Below the pieces are notes generated by a model that did no database searches, was not told the origin of the DNA, and saw only the letters and a list, made by a program, of their open reading frames with translations. This document shows positions 8,006 through 18,235 of a stretch of 45,548 bases of DNA, one piece after another (within the stretch, counting starts at the first letter, position 1; every line of letters begins with the position of its first letter). The stretch spans positions 1 to 45,548 of the forward strand of contig NZ_JABWQV010000021.1 in the NCBI RefSeq assembly GCF_014268615.1, given 5' to 3'. Both the position numbers and the translations under genes were made by a program. Origin of the DNA: Pseudomonas tehranensis. GTDB taxonomy: Bacteria; Pseudomonadota; Gammaproteobacteria; Pseudomonadales; Pseudomonadaceae.

Positions 8006-9571
8006 TCAGAACTGGAAGTAAAGGAACGGCGAGAAGCTTTGCGCCGAGAGTTTGAGAATCGAGGCAATGAACAACATCAGCACCAGGGCGCGCATTGCAT
8101 AGCGTGACCAGTCCGCGGTCCAGTAGGCCGGTTGCACCTGGGCTTCGACGCCTACGGTGTAGCCCGGTTCATGAATGTTCGACGGGTTTTCACCCGGGAC
8201 GGCTTTGATCAGCCCTGGTTGAGCCGTAGCCGGACCGTCGGCCTCGGTGTTCACTTCAGGTTTGGTCTTGACCGGTGGCTGATTGGTGTAGAGATCGCGC
8301 AGGCCGAAGAAGGCGAGGGTGGCGTAGGCCACCGCCAGCGTGGCGATTTGCAGACCGGTGAGGTTGGCGCGGGTCAGTTCCGACAGCGACCAGTCGCCGA
8401 AGCTGAACATGGCGCTGTACATGCGGCCGGCTACGTGCAGGTTCTCGGCACGGAAGATCACCCAGCCCATCACCACCAGCAGGAACGTCAGTGCCCAGCG
8501 GATCGGATTCAGAGCGCGTGGCGTGGTGTTGATGCCGACTGCTTTTTCGATGGCCAGCCACATACCGTGCCAGGCGCCCCAGATCACGTAGGTGATGTTC
8601 GCGCCGTGCCACAGACCACCGAGCAGCATGGTCAGGAACAGGTTGCGATAGGTCATCAACGTGCCTTTGCGATTGCCGCCCAGGGTGATGTAGAGGTAAT
8701 CGCGCAGCCAGGTCGACAGGCTGATGTGCCAGCGCCGCCAGAACTCGGTGATCGACTGGCTGATGTAGGGCTGCTTGAAGTTTTCCATGAAACGGAAACC
8801 CATCATCAAGCCCAGGCCGATGGCCATGTCGCTGTAGCCGGAGAAGTCGAAGTACAGTTGTGCGGTGTAAGCCAGGGCGCCGAGCCAGGCATCGCCCGTT
8901 GTGGGGTTCTCCAGGGCAAAGCAATGGTCGGCCACCACCGCCAGGGTGTCGGCGATGAACACCTTCTTGATGAAACCCTGCATGAAGCGCGTGCAGCCTT
9001 CGGAGAACTTGTCCAGGGTGTGGGTGCGGTTGTTGAACTGATCGGCCAGGTCGCGGAAACGCAACACGGGGCCGGCGATCAGGTGCGGGAAGATCGCCAC
9101 GAACGCTGCGAAGTCGATCAGGTTGTGGGTCGCCGGGGTATCACCGCGATACACGTCGATGATGTAGCTGATGGACTCGAAAATGTAGAACGAGATCCCG
9201 ATCGGCAACAGCACGTGGGTCAGGATGAACGGATTGAGACCGAAGCCGGTAATGATCGCGTTAAGGCTGTCCACACCGAAGTTGGCGTACTTGAAATAGC
9301 CCAGGATGCACAGGTCCACGCCCACGCCGAGCAACAGCCAGCGCTGGGCCGGTTTGGTGCGCACGCCGGCGGCGCCGACTTTCAGGCCGATCCAGTAGTT
9401 CCACAGGGTGACACCGGCGAACAACGCCAGGAAGTCCACGCGCCACCAGGCATAGAACACATAGCTGGCCAGCAATAACAGCAGGTTGCGATAGCGTTGC
9501 CCGCTCAAGTAGTACAAGCCGAGAAAGATCGGCAAGAACAGGAACAGGAACACGTTGGATGAAAATACCAT
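8006..9571 (-). CDS. algI: AlgI: MBOAT-family membrane acyl-transfer protein
   Basis: A 521-residue polytopic inner-membrane protein of the MBOAT family that passes acetyl groups from a cytoplasmic donor to the periplasmic acetylation machinery. The essential MBOAT histidine is His322 in GGLWHGA, the position reported as essential in P. aeruginosa, with a second WHG at 334-336. Cytoplasmic-loop residues typical of the family (FWRRWHISLSTWLRDYLY) start at 277. The ATG at 9571 was preferred over an extension to 9595, because GGAGAG lies upstream and the product then matches the usual length of 520. Confidence 0.97.
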   Translation of the reverse strand: MVFSSNVFLFLFLPIFLGLYYLSGQRYRNLLLLLASYVFYAWWRVDFLALFAGVTLWNYWIGLKVGAAGVRTKPAQRWLLLGVGVDLCILGYFKYANFGVDSLNAIITGFGLNPFILTHVLLPIGISFYIFESISYIIDVYRGDTPATHNLIDFAAFVAIFPHLIAGPVLRFRDLADQFNNRTHTLDKFSEGCTRFMQGFIKKVFIADTLAVVADHCFALENPTTGDAWLGALAYTAQLYFDFSGYSDMAIGLGLMMGFRFMENFKQPYISQSITEFWRRWHISLSTWLRDYLYITLGGNRKGTLMTYRNLFLTMLLGGLWHGANITYVIWGAWHGMWLAIEKAVGINTTPRALNPIRWALTFLLVVMGWVIFRAENLHVAGRMYSAMFSFGDWSLSELTRANLTGLQIATLAVAYATLAFFGLRDLYTNQPPVKTKPEVNTEADGPATAQPGLIKAVPGENPSNIHEPGYTVGVEAQVQPAYWTADWSRYAMRALVLMLFIASILKLSAQSFSPFLYFQF

Positions 9572-9671
9572 CCCGATCTCTCCATGTTGAATCAACAGTC
9601 AAGGGCCAGAGCCCCCCCAAACCCCCCCATGAAAACCGGGGGCTCATTACATTCCAAAACAGACCAGACTC

Positions 9672-9765
9672 CCTGTGGGAGCGAGCCTGCTCGCGATGAC
9701 GGCGTACCAGTCGACATTTTTGGTGAATGTCAGACCGCTATCGCGAGCAGGCTCGCTCCCACAGG
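9672..9765. repeat. REP pair in the algL-algI gap
   Basis: CCTGTGGGAGCGAGCCTGCT opens the element and its inverted copy closes it (AGCAGGCTCGCTCCCACAGG), with a ~40-base unique centre. It fills most of the 221-base gap between algL and algI inside the operon. Confidence 0.88.
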
Positions 9766-9792
9766 ATTCCCCGCCTCGCAGGGAGCCTGCGG

Positions 9793-10929
9793 TCAGCTTC
9801 CTTTCTCACCTTTTTCCCATGAAGGGTCGTACACCTTGGTCAAGTCCCCGCCGAGGCGGAACGTCTTGAACGGCTGCATTTCATGCTTGCGCTCCAGCAC
9901 ATCCTCGGGGCAGGTGTAGAGGCTGCAGAACGGTTCGAGCCAGGCGAACTTGGAATCGACTTTCAGATCCTTCATGTCCTGTTCATCGCCGTTCTTGTCT
10001 TCGAAGATGTCCGGATCTTTCACCCCGGCCAGGACCTGGTCAGCCAGGCGCTTGAGGGCGCCGTTGTTTTCCTGGCGCAGGTCCACGCCGTTGACCTGAG
10101 CGAAACTGGCAATCATCGCCAGGGGCGGCAGGGCATAGTTGTGGTAGGACAGGGCGCGTTGCTTGCGCTTGAGTTCGTTGGGCAAGAAGCCCTCGGCGTC
10201 GACCTGGTTGACGCCGACCTTGTATTCCTTGACGGCCCAGTCGAACAGGTCGCGGCGGTTGGTCGCCACGGCGGTGGCCATCACCGACCAGGCGGCCCAG
10301 TAGGAGTGGTTGTTGATTTTTTTCAGCGGCAGGTTGTCCCAGTCGCTGACCACCTGATCGGCCATCTTGCTGAACCAGCCTTCGATCAGTTGCGCCTGCT
10401 CCTGATGATTGGCCAGTGGATGTGACTCGGAGAACTTCAGGCGAACATAGGCCGACGCCATGCTTCCCAAGGCCCATTTGCGCATGGACTTGCCGGTGTG
10501 GTTGAAGTCCTTGGACATCAGCGCATCGGCCTTGGCCCAGGCGGTCAGCCAGTTCAGGGTGCATTCCAGCTGCTCGGGGCGCCCGTCGCGCATGAATTGC
10601 ATCACTTGTTTGCTGATGCCGCGCTCGATCTTGGTGATGTCGGCGGTGCTGTCACGGAAGGCTTTTTCCGATTGCGTGTTCAGGGTTGCACGGGCCTTGT
10701 CGGAGCCTTCGTACTTGCTGCGAAACTGCAGCGAGCCGGTGTAAGGCGTCGGTACCGATTCGCAGCGCTCGTCAGAGCTGCCCGTCTTGAATTTTTCAAT
10801 CGGTGCGAAGTAACCCTGGGGCGGGCGTAGCGGGGCCGCAGCCTGCGTCGCGCCGGCGAATATCGCCAGGGTCAGCAGGGACGGCGCCAGCAGCGTTTTC
10901 AACGTTCGGGTGCGCATGGTTCTGGTCAT
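9793..10929 (-). CDS. algL: AlgL: poly(mannuronate) lyase
   Basis: Periplasmic alginate lyase of about 378 residues that cleaves mannuronate linkages by beta-elimination and clears stray polymer from the periplasm during export. A signal peptide ends near ATQA-AAPL; the mature protein starts with [15 protein letters not shown]. The family active-site stretch NNHSYWAAW is present, along with [11 protein letters not shown] in the alpha-barrel. The ATG at 10929 has GAGG nine bases upstream; an alternative ATG at 10944 overlaps the algX stop codon and would add five residues. It lies directly after algX. Confidence 0.95.
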   Translation of the reverse strand: MTRTMRTRTLKTLLAPSLLTLAIFAGATQAAAPLRPPQGYFAPIEKFKTGSSDERCESVPTPYTGSLQFRSKYEGSDKARATLNTQSEKAFRDSTADITKIERGISKQVMQFMRDGRPEQLECTLNWLTAWAKADALMSKDFNHTGKSMRKWALGSMASAYVRLKFSESHPLANHQEQAQLIEGWFSKMADQVVSDWDNLPLKKINNHSYWAAWSVMATAVATNRRDLFDWAVKEYKVGVNQVDAEGFLPNELKRKQRALSYHNYALPPLAMIASFAQVNGVDLRQENNGALKRLADQVLAGVKDPDIFEDKNGDEQDMKDLKVDSKFAWLEPFCSLYTCPEDVLERKHEMQPFKTFRLGGDLTKVYDPSWEKGEKGS

Positions 10930-10940
10930 GAGACGAGACC

Positions 10941-12392
10941 TCATTGTCCGATTTGAGCCGTTTGTTGCCCGGCTTGCGGAGATGCGTTGCGTTTGCAGAC
11001 TTTCGCTTCGATTTGCTGTGGCTCGGCACCGGCTTCAGGTCCCTGGACTTCTACAGCCAGCAGGTTCTGGGAAGCCCAGTCCTCATCGGTACGCAATTGG
11101 AAGGCGAAACGTCCGTCGGTTTCGGAAGTGTCCGGTTTTTCGATCTTGATATCCTCGTGGCGCCCATTCATGTACCAGAGGGTGGCTTGTAGGGTTTTCA
11201 CCGAGGTATCGGCGAAGCGGATATCGATCTGGTGGCTGCTGTTACGCAGGTCCATGTTCTTGCTGTTGACCATCAATTCGTTCTTGCCGGGCTTGAGCGC
11301 TGTTTTGCTGCTCAGCAGCGCGGGCTTGCCTTCGCAACCGTTGTTGTCCAGCAGCGCCATCATCTGGCGGTAGATGGTTTCCTGGTCCAGGCGATACAGC
11401 GGCGAGAACTCCCAGATGAGGATTTTCGGCGGGCTCTTCTGGAATTCTTCGCTGCCCAGGTACTGGATCATCGCGCCTTCCAGACCGCCACCGGGGAAGG
11501 CGACGTTGAGGATGTCGGCGCCGATGGCTTCTTGCAGGAAGCCGGCGAAGTTGTAGTTTTTGCCGCTGTGGCTGGTGCCCACGAGGGTGATCTGCGGATC
11601 ACCGGAATCGCCGAACAGATCACCGCCGCCGGCTTCGCCTTTCGGCTCGGTGGTGAACTGGTCCATGTACTGGATCGCGTAGCTGGTGCCGCACAGCTGA
11701 CCGGCCATGTTGTGCAGAGTGCCGGTCTTGCCCATGCGGCCGGACTTCTTGGTTTCGAATTCCTGCTTGGGAATGTCGGCGAAGGCCGGGATCTGCTTGA
11801 CCTTCTCGGCCACGATCTTCGCTGTGCGCTGGGCGCCATAAGGGGTCCAGTGCTGGTCGCCACGGAAGTAGAAATCGTGGGCCGGCAGGGTGTCGGGCAG
11901 GTTTTCGTTGGTCAGCGGTGACAGGTCAGGCACCACATAACCCATCTGCGCGAAGCGCCCGAGCATGGTTTTGTAGTTGGTCAGGGCTTTGTCGAAGTCG
12001 TAGCTGGCCTTTTCCTGGGGGTTGAGTTTGTTGCGGTTCACCAGACCCCGGGTCGGTTGGTAGACGAGCACCAACTCAACGCCTTTTTTCTTGAAGGCGT
12101 CGTGCAACTGCTGCATGCGCTTGTAGCCGGCCGGGGTGGTGTCGAATTCGGTGCGCAGGTCTTCCTGGGTACGGAACAGCCAATCGCCCTGGGCCTGCAC
12201 CAGCGTGGTGAAGTTCTGCTGATAGCGCGTGGTGTAGTTCTTCGCGTCATGGGCAGCAGGGCACAGGTTGCAGCACGGTTCGGCAGTAAACGTGGGGGCC
12301 GTGATTTCATCGGCGCGCGCGCCGCTGGTGGCGGCGAGAATGCCGGCAGTCAGGGCGGACAGGCCCAGAAGTTTGATCATCTGTGGGTTCAT
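10941..12392 (-). CDS. algX: AlgX: alginate acetyltransferase and export protein
   Basis: A 483-residue periplasmic protein that O-acetylates alginate at the polymer level and is needed for its export. The signal peptide ends near ARA-DEI. The SGNH-like domain has DQHWT (Asp179, His181) and Ser274 in GTSHSG, equivalent to the triad of the P. aeruginosa enzyme. A C-terminal carbohydrate-binding module follows (from about 350). A CCNLC cysteine cluster lies near residue 40. The start at 12392 has TGAGGA eight bases upstream; an ATG at 12401 abuts that site and is less likely. The stop codon overlaps the upstream in-frame ATG of algL. Confidence 0.96.
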   Translation of the reverse strand: MNPQMIKLLGLSALTAGILAATSGARADEITAPTFTAEPCCNLCPAAHDAKNYTTRYQQNFTTLVQAQGDWLFRTQEDLRTEFDTTPAGYKRMQQLHDAFKKKGVELVLVYQPTRGLVNRNKLNPQEKASYDFDKALTNYKTMLGRFAQMGYVVPDLSPLTNENLPDTLPAHDFYFRGDQHWTPYGAQRTAKIVAEKVKQIPAFADIPKQEFETKKSGRMGKTGTLHNMAGQLCGTSYAIQYMDQFTTEPKGEAGGGDLFGDSGDPQITLVGTSHSGKNYNFAGFLQEAIGADILNVAFPGGGLEGAMIQYLGSEEFQKSPPKILIWEFSPLYRLDQETIYRQMMALLDNNGCEGKPALLSSKTALKPGKNELMVNSKNMDLRNSSHQIDIRFADTSVKTLQATLWYMNGRHEDIKIEKPDTSETDGRFAFQLRTDEDWASQNLLAVEVQGPEAGAEPQQIEAKVCKRNASPQAGQQTAQIGQ

Positions 12393-12403
12393 AAAGGTCA
12401 TCC

Positions 12404-13996
12404 TCAGTCCCGCATTTCGGTCTGGCGTTCGACAGGGTCGATCAGCACGGCTTTCTGCTGGCGCACCAGCAGGTCGAGAATTTCATCCTGGCGCTCGCCC
12501 AGAATCCCCGAGAAGCTGATGCCGCTGGATTTGGTCGGCGCGAGCATGGACACGCGGTACAGCTCAACGCTCAATGGAGAGTCGATGGACAATGGGCCGC
12601 TGCCGTTGGCAGCCAGTTCGCCACCGACCACGATCAGCGAGACCTGGGCGTCGAACGGGTCGAGCTTGATGTCCCGGTCGGTGTCGGACAGGTCCTTGAT
12701 GTGGCCGTAAAGGCCGGTCAGGCCGTTGGCCATGGAGACGTTTTCGTAAAGGCGGATGTTCACGCTGTTACGAATCCGGATGCCGTGGCGCCGGTTGCTG
12801 ATCACTTTGTTGCCCCACAACAGGTTGTCACCACTCTCGTACAGCGTGATGCCGTCGGTGTGGTTCTTGTAGATCTCGTTGTAGGCGATCACGTTGTTCA
12901 CGCTGTTACGGTCGATCACCAGGCCCGAGAGTTTGTTGTCGTAGCTGCGGTTGTTGAAAATGAAGCTGTCGTTGACCTCACGGGAAATGATGATCCCGTG
13001 CTTCTTCTTGGTCCCGTAGACAGTGTTGTCGGCGATGATCAGCCGATGGGAACGGTCGTGGGGGTCAATGCCGTAGACGATGTTGTCCTTGTAGGTGTTG
13101 CCCTTGACCACAAAGTCGTTGGTTTCGTAGCAGTAGAAGCCGTACCACATGTCCGAGAACTCGGAATCGATGATCCAGCCGGTCGGTTCCGGGCGCTTGA
13201 GGACCTTGGCCATGTTGGGCGTGTACTGGGAAATACTCACCCCGTACGACTTACTGTTGGCGTAGCCGAAGCTGGCCATTTTGGTATTGACGATGTAAGT
13301 CTCGGTGCCGCCCCAGGACAGCAGGAACGGGCGGAATTCGTTGGCCGAGCGGAACGTGGCGGGGCCATTGTCCTTTTCGCGCCAGCCGGTGACCTTGGTA
13401 TCGCGGATGTACATCTTTCCATCGTTGACCAGGAACGAGCCGCCCTCTTGGGACAGGCGCAGCTCCTGGGTCTGTTGGTCGATTTCCAGAATGCCTTTTT
13501 CACCCACCACAATGGGAATCCTGGCCAGGAAGACCCCCGGCGAGGTTTCCTTGAGGTACTGCTTGGGCACTTTCTTGGCCAGGTCCTTGAGGTTCATGTA
13601 GCCATCGTCGATGAAGATGGCCTGTGGGATGCCGTGCTGGCGCACCACCCACTCGGCCATCTTGTTGTCGCCGCCGATGAAGTCCTTCAAGGCGTTTTCC
13701 TGCATCATCCGGCGTACGCTGACCTTGCCGGGCTTGCTGCGCACGATCTTGGCCGCGGCCGCTTCGGCGGTGAAGCCTGTGAGGTCGGGCAGGGTCGGCG
13801 CAGCCAGTTCCAGCGGAGCGGTCGGCGCGCTGCTGACGGTGTAGGTCTTGGCTTGTTGCAGTTCCTTGACCACGTTGCCCGGTTTGACCACCGGTTCAAC
13901 GTTGGCGAACGCCGACGAGCCGGCCAGCAGCAACGCTGCGGCCAACAGGCTGATCGAACCTTTCATCGCCTGGCTGTTCCTGAGGTAGCGGTTCAT
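12404..13996 (-). CDS. algG: AlgG: mannuronan C-5-epimerase
   Basis: Periplasmic epimerase of about 530 residues that converts D-mannuronate to L-guluronate within the polymer and also takes part in the export complex. A signal peptide (about 1-31, ending SSAFA-NVE) precedes a right-handed beta-helix with PbH1-type repeats (NTYKDNIVYGI, ENVSMANGLTGL and similar). The catalytic motif DPHDRSH is at 311-317. The start at 13996 is supported by GGGAG eight bases upstream; the frame is open to an ATG at 14023 overlapping the algE stop codon. The arrangement suggests translational coupling to algE. Confidence 0.96.
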   Translation of the reverse strand: MNRYLRNSQAMKGSISLLAAALLLAGSSAFANVEPVVKPGNVVKELQQAKTYTVSSAPTAPLELAAPTLPDLTGFTAEAAAAKIVRSKPGKVSVRRMMQENALKDFIGGDNKMAEWVVRQHGIPQAIFIDDGYMNLKDLAKKVPKQYLKETSPGVFLARIPIVVGEKGILEIDQQTQELRLSQEGGSFLVNDGKMYIRDTKVTGWREKDNGPATFRSANEFRPFLLSWGGTETYIVNTKMASFGYANSKSYGVSISQYTPNMAKVLKRPEPTGWIIDSEFSDMWYGFYCYETNDFVVKGNTYKDNIVYGIDPHDRSHRLIIADNTVYGTKKKHGIIISREVNDSFIFNNRSYDNKLSGLVIDRNSVNNVIAYNEIYKNHTDGITLYESGDNLLWGNKVISNRRHGIRIRNSVNIRLYENVSMANGLTGLYGHIKDLSDTDRDIKLDPFDAQVSLIVVGGELAANGSGPLSIDSPLSVELYRVSMLAPTKSSGISFSGILGERQDEILDLLVRQQKAVLIDPVERQTEMRD

Positions 13997-14022
13997 ATCG
14001 GGCACTCCCATGGTCATTCGCA

Positions 14023-15516
14023 TCAGAAGCGCCAGATCACGTCGACAAAGGCGCGATGCATGTATGAATCGACCTCTTTGCCGTAGGCGTCGCCAGGCTT
14101 GAACACACCGCCGCGAAAGCGCACCAGCGCCGACGGCTCGTCGATGGACTGGCTCAGCGCGGCCGGCAGCAGGCCTTGCTTGAAGTACTTGGTGACCACC
14201 AGGTCGACTTCCTGGCCCAGGTCCTTGTTACCGTCGCGCAATGGCAGGGACGAGGTGGACAGGATTGCGCCGGTCACATCGTCGGTGTTGTTTTGCACCG
14301 CGTTGATGCCGTTGCTGCCCACCGGCTTGTTGCCGTCCACGCGCCAGAACTTGTGGTACACCAGGCTTGCGTCGTATTCGTCTCGCAACTGCCAGGAACC
14401 GAACAGGCTGGCACTCTGGGTGTTGGCCATTTCGCCACGGAAGGCTTCACCGAAACGGTGGACGCGCGAGCGGGTGCCGGTGTAGTTCGAGCGGTTACTT
14501 TGCAGACCGTTCTGTTCGTAGTCCTCGCTGGCGCGGGCATAGGCCGCGCCGACTTGCCACTGCGGGTCCAGGCGCAGGCGGATGCCCAGGTCGGTGGCCC
14601 AGCCATCGACGTCGTCGCTGCGCTTGAGTTGGGCGGGGCGCGTGCCGTCGGCGTTGAGCGGGTTGACGGTGTCGCGATCGCCGGTCATGCCGGTGAGGCT
14701 GGCCCAGTAGTTGACGGTGTTGGTATTGCGCCAGTTGTAGGCGTCGCTATTGGCTTCCAGGCCCAGCCAGGACAGGTCACCGTTCTGGGTCTTGTCCAGG
14801 GAGTCGGTGGCTTCGCCCGGGGTCGGGTAATCGAGGCTGCCATTGTCGTGGGTGTGGTGGGCGCGGATCCCGGCCCACTGGCCTGGCATCCACTGGTAGC
14901 CCACGTCACCGTAGACGTGCAGGCGGTCCTTGTCGTCGGGCGCCAACTCCTTGAGGTCGGTGCGGTATTCGCTGAAACGCTCGGCAACACCCAGGTTGGC
15001 CCGCAACAAGGTGGTGTCGAAGGTCCAGTTCAGGGCTTCGATATTGGTGTCGCGCCATTGGCCGTCTTCGTTGCGCAGGCGCTGGCGACCGAACTTCAGC
15101 TGCTCGCCCGGGTAAGGGGTCAGGCCCCGATAGCCAATCCAGAACTCGCGCATGGCCAGGTAGTTCTTCTTGACTTCGCGATCACCGCTGTCGGTTTGCG
15201 CGGTTGCGTCATCGGACTGTTGCAGGGTGTCGGTCTCGATGGTGTCGGTAGACGTCACGGCCTGGGCCATGGCGTAGGCGCTCCAGGCACCGCGTTCACC
15301 GTAGATCCATGGACGCAGGTCCAGACCGATACCGTTGACGTCGCCGCCGCGCTGGGTGCCGAGGTCGCGATCGTCTTCGGACTGGGCGGTGATTTTCACG
15401 TCCAGCCCGAAGTTCTGGTCTTCAGTCAGGGCCGCCAGGGTCGGGCAGGACCACAGCAGGGCAAACGACAGGCCAATACCGGCCTGCACAAAAGGATTGA
15501 GCTTCAAAGGCTTCAT
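14023..15516 (-). CDS. algE: AlgE: outer-membrane alginate export channel
   Basis: A 497-residue outer-membrane beta-barrel through which the anionic polymer leaves the cell. It has a signal peptide (ending PTLAALTED), alternating aromatic/polar strands throughout, Arg-rich strands that could line an anion-selective pore, and a C-terminal DVIWRF ending in Phe as expected for BAM-dependent insertion. Length matches the family (~490). Its ATG overlaps the algK stop codon by four bases and its stop touches the algG frame, so it is tightly coupled on both sides. Confidence 0.97.
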   Translation of the reverse strand: MKPLKLNPFVQAGIGLSFALLWSCPTLAALTEDQNFGLDVKITAQSEDDRDLGTQRGGDVNGIGLDLRPWIYGERGAWSAYAMAQAVTSTDTIETDTLQQSDDATAQTDSGDREVKKNYLAMREFWIGYRGLTPYPGEQLKFGRQRLRNEDGQWRDTNIEALNWTFDTTLLRANLGVAERFSEYRTDLKELAPDDKDRLHVYGDVGYQWMPGQWAGIRAHHTHDNGSLDYPTPGEATDSLDKTQNGDLSWLGLEANSDAYNWRNTNTVNYWASLTGMTGDRDTVNPLNADGTRPAQLKRSDDVDGWATDLGIRLRLDPQWQVGAAYARASEDYEQNGLQSNRSNYTGTRSRVHRFGEAFRGEMANTQSASLFGSWQLRDEYDASLVYHKFWRVDGNKPVGSNGINAVQNNTDDVTGAILSTSSLPLRDGNKDLGQEVDLVVTKYFKQGLLPAALSQSIDEPSALVRFRGGVFKPGDAYGKEVDSYMHRAFVDVIWRF

Positions 15517-17015
15517 AGAGGTTCCTCGCCGTCATCTTCTTTTAGGGCTTGCAGTTCCAGCGTATCGGGGCTCATGGCGCCGCGAATGGCCTGCTCTTGT
15601 TGTAGCAGGCGCTGGGCTTGTGCAAGCTGGTTCGGCGGTAATTGGGCTTCGAGGGTCTGGGCAAGCTCGATGGCTTGCGGGGTGTTCTGGACCTTGGCCA
15701 ACTGACTGAACACATAAGCATTGACCGGGTCGGGCTTGGTGCCCTTGCCTTGGGAGAACAACTGGGCGATGGCGAAGTCAGCGCTGTTCTGGCCGTTGCG
15801 CGCGGCCTTGAGCAGATGGTCCAGGGCCTTTTGCGAGTACACCTGGCCCAGGTAACCACGGCGATAGATCTGGCCCAGGTAGTAATCGGCGGCCACTTCG
15901 CGGCCAACGGCTTTCTGGAAATGCGCTTCGGCGACCTTGGCGTCAGCCGGTACCCACTTGCCTTCGTAGTACAGCTTGCCCAGCAACAGATCGGCACGCG
16001 GCTGATCGGCGGCGCGGCCGTTTTCCAGGTACTGCATCATCTTGTCGACGTCACCCAACTCGGGGAAGTCGTAGAGAATCTGCGCCAGGCTGACCCAGGC
16101 AGCGGGATAGCCAGGGGCGATGCCTTCGAGCAACGACTGTGCGGTCTTTTCGTCGGTCTTGCCCAGGTTCGCATCGGCCAGGACGCGGGCGACGCTGTCC
16201 ACGCGCTGGGCAGACACGGTGCCACTCTGATGACCGGCCTGCATTTGCTTGAGCAACTCGGCCTGCTGTTCAGGCTGGCCGCGTTTCTGATAGACCGTGG
16301 CCAGTTCGACGTAGCAGATATCGGTGGTAGCCAATGCGGCCTTGCAGACTTTTTCCACTTCATCCAGATGCTGGTCGTAGGTGCCCTGGGTGCGATAGAG
16401 CAGAATCTGCGCCAGGCCCGCTTCCGGGTAACCGGCACTGCGCCATTGGCTGATCTGCTGCTGAGCGTTGACGTTCGGGAAGCTTTGAGGATATTGCAGG
16501 TACAGCATCGCCAGCGGGATGAGGGTGCCGCCCTGACCGTTGGCGAAGGCTTTCTTCAACAGGCCTTCGGCTTCGTGTTTTTCCGCTTCGCTGGAGCCGG
16601 GCTTGGCCACCAGCAGGCGGCCCAGGCGAGCCTGGGCCCGTGGCGAGATATCGGCTGCGGCGCGGTAAGTCGCCTCGGCTTTTTTCATCTGCTCGGGGTC
16701 TCGGCTGTCCACCTGGATGTCGGCCAGGCCGACCTGGGCTTCGCTGTAGCCCAGGTCTGCCAGTTGCTGATAGTTCTGCTGCGCCAGCGTGGTGTCACCG
16801 CGCTTGAGGGCCTCGTTGGCCAGGCGCTGGTCGGGCAGGCCCGCGCAGCCGGCCAGGCTCACGGCCAGCGCCAGCACGCAGAAGGCACTTGTGTGGGAGC
16901 GAGCCTGCTCGCGATGCAGGCCGCTCGGTACACCAGGCACACCGCACTTATCCCATCGCGAGCAGGCTCGCTCCCACAGGGAATGCGGCGTTTTGTTTTT
17001 TTGTGGAGTCGTCAC
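15513..17015 (-). CDS. algK: AlgK: TPR-like outer-membrane lipoprotein, with a REP insert in its signal region
   Basis: Periplasmic lipoprotein with Sel1/TPR-like helical repeats that helps localise AlgE and assemble the secretion complex. The lipobox LAGC ends the segment [14 protein letters not shown]. Unusually, about 30 codons between the basic start (TTPQKNKT) and that hydrophobic segment are encoded by a complete REP pair (16891-16980), read through in frame as [13 protein letters not shown] and onward. The product is therefore about 500 residues against the usual ~475. The GTG at 17015 has GAGG eight bases upstream; the ATG at 17021 is too close to that site. A GTG inside the REP is another possible start. 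The identity of the gene is secure; the real N-terminus is uncertain. Confidence 0.93.
   Translation of the reverse strand: MTTPQKNKTPHSLWERACSRWDKCGVPGVPSGLHREQARSHTSAFCVLALAVSLAGCAGLPDQRLANEALKRGDTTLAQQNYQQLADLGYSEAQVGLADIQVDSRDPEQMKKAEATYRAAADISPRAQARLGRLLVAKPGSSEAEKHEAEGLLKKAFANGQGGTLIPLAMLYLQYPQSFPNVNAQQQISQWRSAGYPEAGLAQILLYRTQGTYDQHLDEVEKVCKAALATTDICYVELATVYQKRGQPEQQAELLKQMQAGHQSGTVSAQRVDSVARVLADANLGKTDEKTAQSLLEGIAPGYPAAWVSLAQILYDFPELGDVDKMMQYLENGRAADQPRADLLLGKLYYEGKWVPADAKVAEAHFQKAVGREVAADYYLGQIYRRGYLGQVYSQKALDHLLKAARNGQNSADFAIAQLFSQGKGTKPDPVNAYVFSQLAKVQNTPQAIELAQTLEAQLPPNQLAQAQRLLQQEQAIRGAMSPDTLELQALKEDDGEEPL
16891..16980. repeat. REP pair inside the algK coding region
   Basis: TGTGGGAGCGAGCCTGCTCG and its inverted copy ending CTCGCTCCCACAGG bracket a 38-base centre. 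It is the same family as the copies at 9672, 25928, 28352 and 30357, but spans about 90 bases, divisible by three, and has no stop in the algK frame. It separates the basic and hydrophobic parts of the lipoprotein signal. Confidence 0.9.
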
Positions 17016-17030
17016 GGGCATGTCCTCGAC

Positions 17031-18200
17031 TTAAATACCGACAGCCATGGCTTTGTCGATCAGCCAGTTCAGGTTCGGGCCACGGTCACTGGTGACTTCT
17101 ACCGGCCGGCCGGCCAGCGAGCTGTCCAGGGGTTCGTCAGGCTGGATCAGTACACGGATATCGGACGACAGGTCGGCGCTTTTCAGGCTGGTGCTGCTGA
17201 CGATCTTGCCGGTACGGGTGGTGTCTTCGCCGGCAACCTGGAAGCTGACCGGGGTGCCTGGGCGCACGTCGCTGAACTGGCGATAGGAGAAGCGTGCTTC
17301 GACGTTGGCTTCGGTGCCCCGTGGGACCAGTTGGAAGATCACGTCACCCTTGCTGGCGTACTGACCGTCGGACACCAGTTGCTGGGCCACGATGCAGTCG
17401 CACGGCGAGGTCAGGGTGCCGGTCATTTGCTTGCCGAACAGTTCCTCGACCTTGGACGGTTGCAGCTGGTTGTCGTCCAGATGGCCCTTGAGCACATCGA
17501 GCATGCTGGTGCTGAACGTGGCCAGCGGGGCACCTTTGGCGGCTACGCCGTCGGCCTGGACCAGGCTCTGCACGGTGCCGTCACGCGGCATGGTGATGGA
17601 GGTGCCCGGTACATTCACCAGGCCCGCCTGGGCGTGGCTGACGAAGTACATGCCGTACACCGACTTGAAGATGAAGCCGAACGCCGCCAGGCCGACGATA
17701 AAAATCGCCAGGCTGAAGGTCACGGCCCGCAGGCGACCCAGGGCGGTCATGCCACCGTTGTCATCCTTCTGCTTGCGCGCCTTGGTGAAGTTGTCGCGTT
17801 GCAACGTCGCCAGCACATCGCCGACGCCGACGATGTCGCCGGCCAAGTGCGAGGTGATGATGTGACGCAGCGTCGAGATGTCCCGAGGCTCCAGATTCTG
17901 GAACTGGCAACCGGTGCGACCGGTCTGTCGGTCGTAGGAGCGAACCTGCAGTTCCACGTCCATGGCCAGGCCAAGGTTGTCGATCACAAATTGCAGGCGA
18001 CCCTTGTACGCCTCGCCCACCTTGAGCGGCATCTGGCCGGCGTTGAAGCACAGGCCTCCGGCGGACAGGTCCAGGACCTTGACTTCCATGGGCGTACGGT
18101 CGGGGCCGAAGAAACGCAACTTGGCCGGGATTTTCACTCGGGCGTGTTGGCGCTGGGCTTCGGATTCATGCACTACGTTGACATTCACGGCGGTGTTCAT
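17031..18200 (-). CDS. alg44: Alg44: c-di-GMP-binding alginate co-polymerase
   Basis: A 389-residue inner-membrane protein that works with Alg8 to polymerise alginate and makes polymerisation dependent on cyclic di-GMP. The N-terminal PilZ domain has the ligand motif RxxxR at Arg17 and Arg21 and DLSAGG at 44-49, the positions known in P. aeruginosa. One transmembrane helix lies near 180-205 (VTFSLAIFIVGLAAFGFIF). A periplasmic HlyD/membrane-fusion-like domain follows. Length matches the family. It sits between alg8 and algK with short gaps. Confidence 0.97.
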   Translation of the reverse strand: MNTAVNVNVVHESEAQRQHARVKIPAKLRFFGPDRTPMEVKVLDLSAGGLCFNAGQMPLKVGEAYKGRLQFVIDNLGLAMDVELQVRSYDRQTGRTGCQFQNLEPRDISTLRHIITSHLAGDIVGVGDVLATLQRDNFTKARKQKDDNGGMTALGRLRAVTFSLAIFIVGLAAFGFIFKSVYGMYFVSHAQAGLVNVPGTSITMPRDGTVQSLVQADGVAAKGAPLATFSTSMLDVLKGHLDDNQLQPSKVEELFGKQMTGTLTSPCDCIVAQQLVSDGQYASKGDVIFQLVPRGTEANVEARFSYRQFSDVRPGTPVSFQVAGEDTTRTGKIVSSTSLKSADLSSDIRVLIQPDEPLDSSLAGRPVEVTSDRGPNLNWLIDKAMAVGI

Positions 18201-18235
18201 AGGGGCGATTTCCTAGTTAATTCAGGCGAGTTCGG

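Noticed and set aside
8132..9478. A 448-residue open frame opposite algI
   Set aside because: Antisense shadow; AlgI has its full length and catalytic His.
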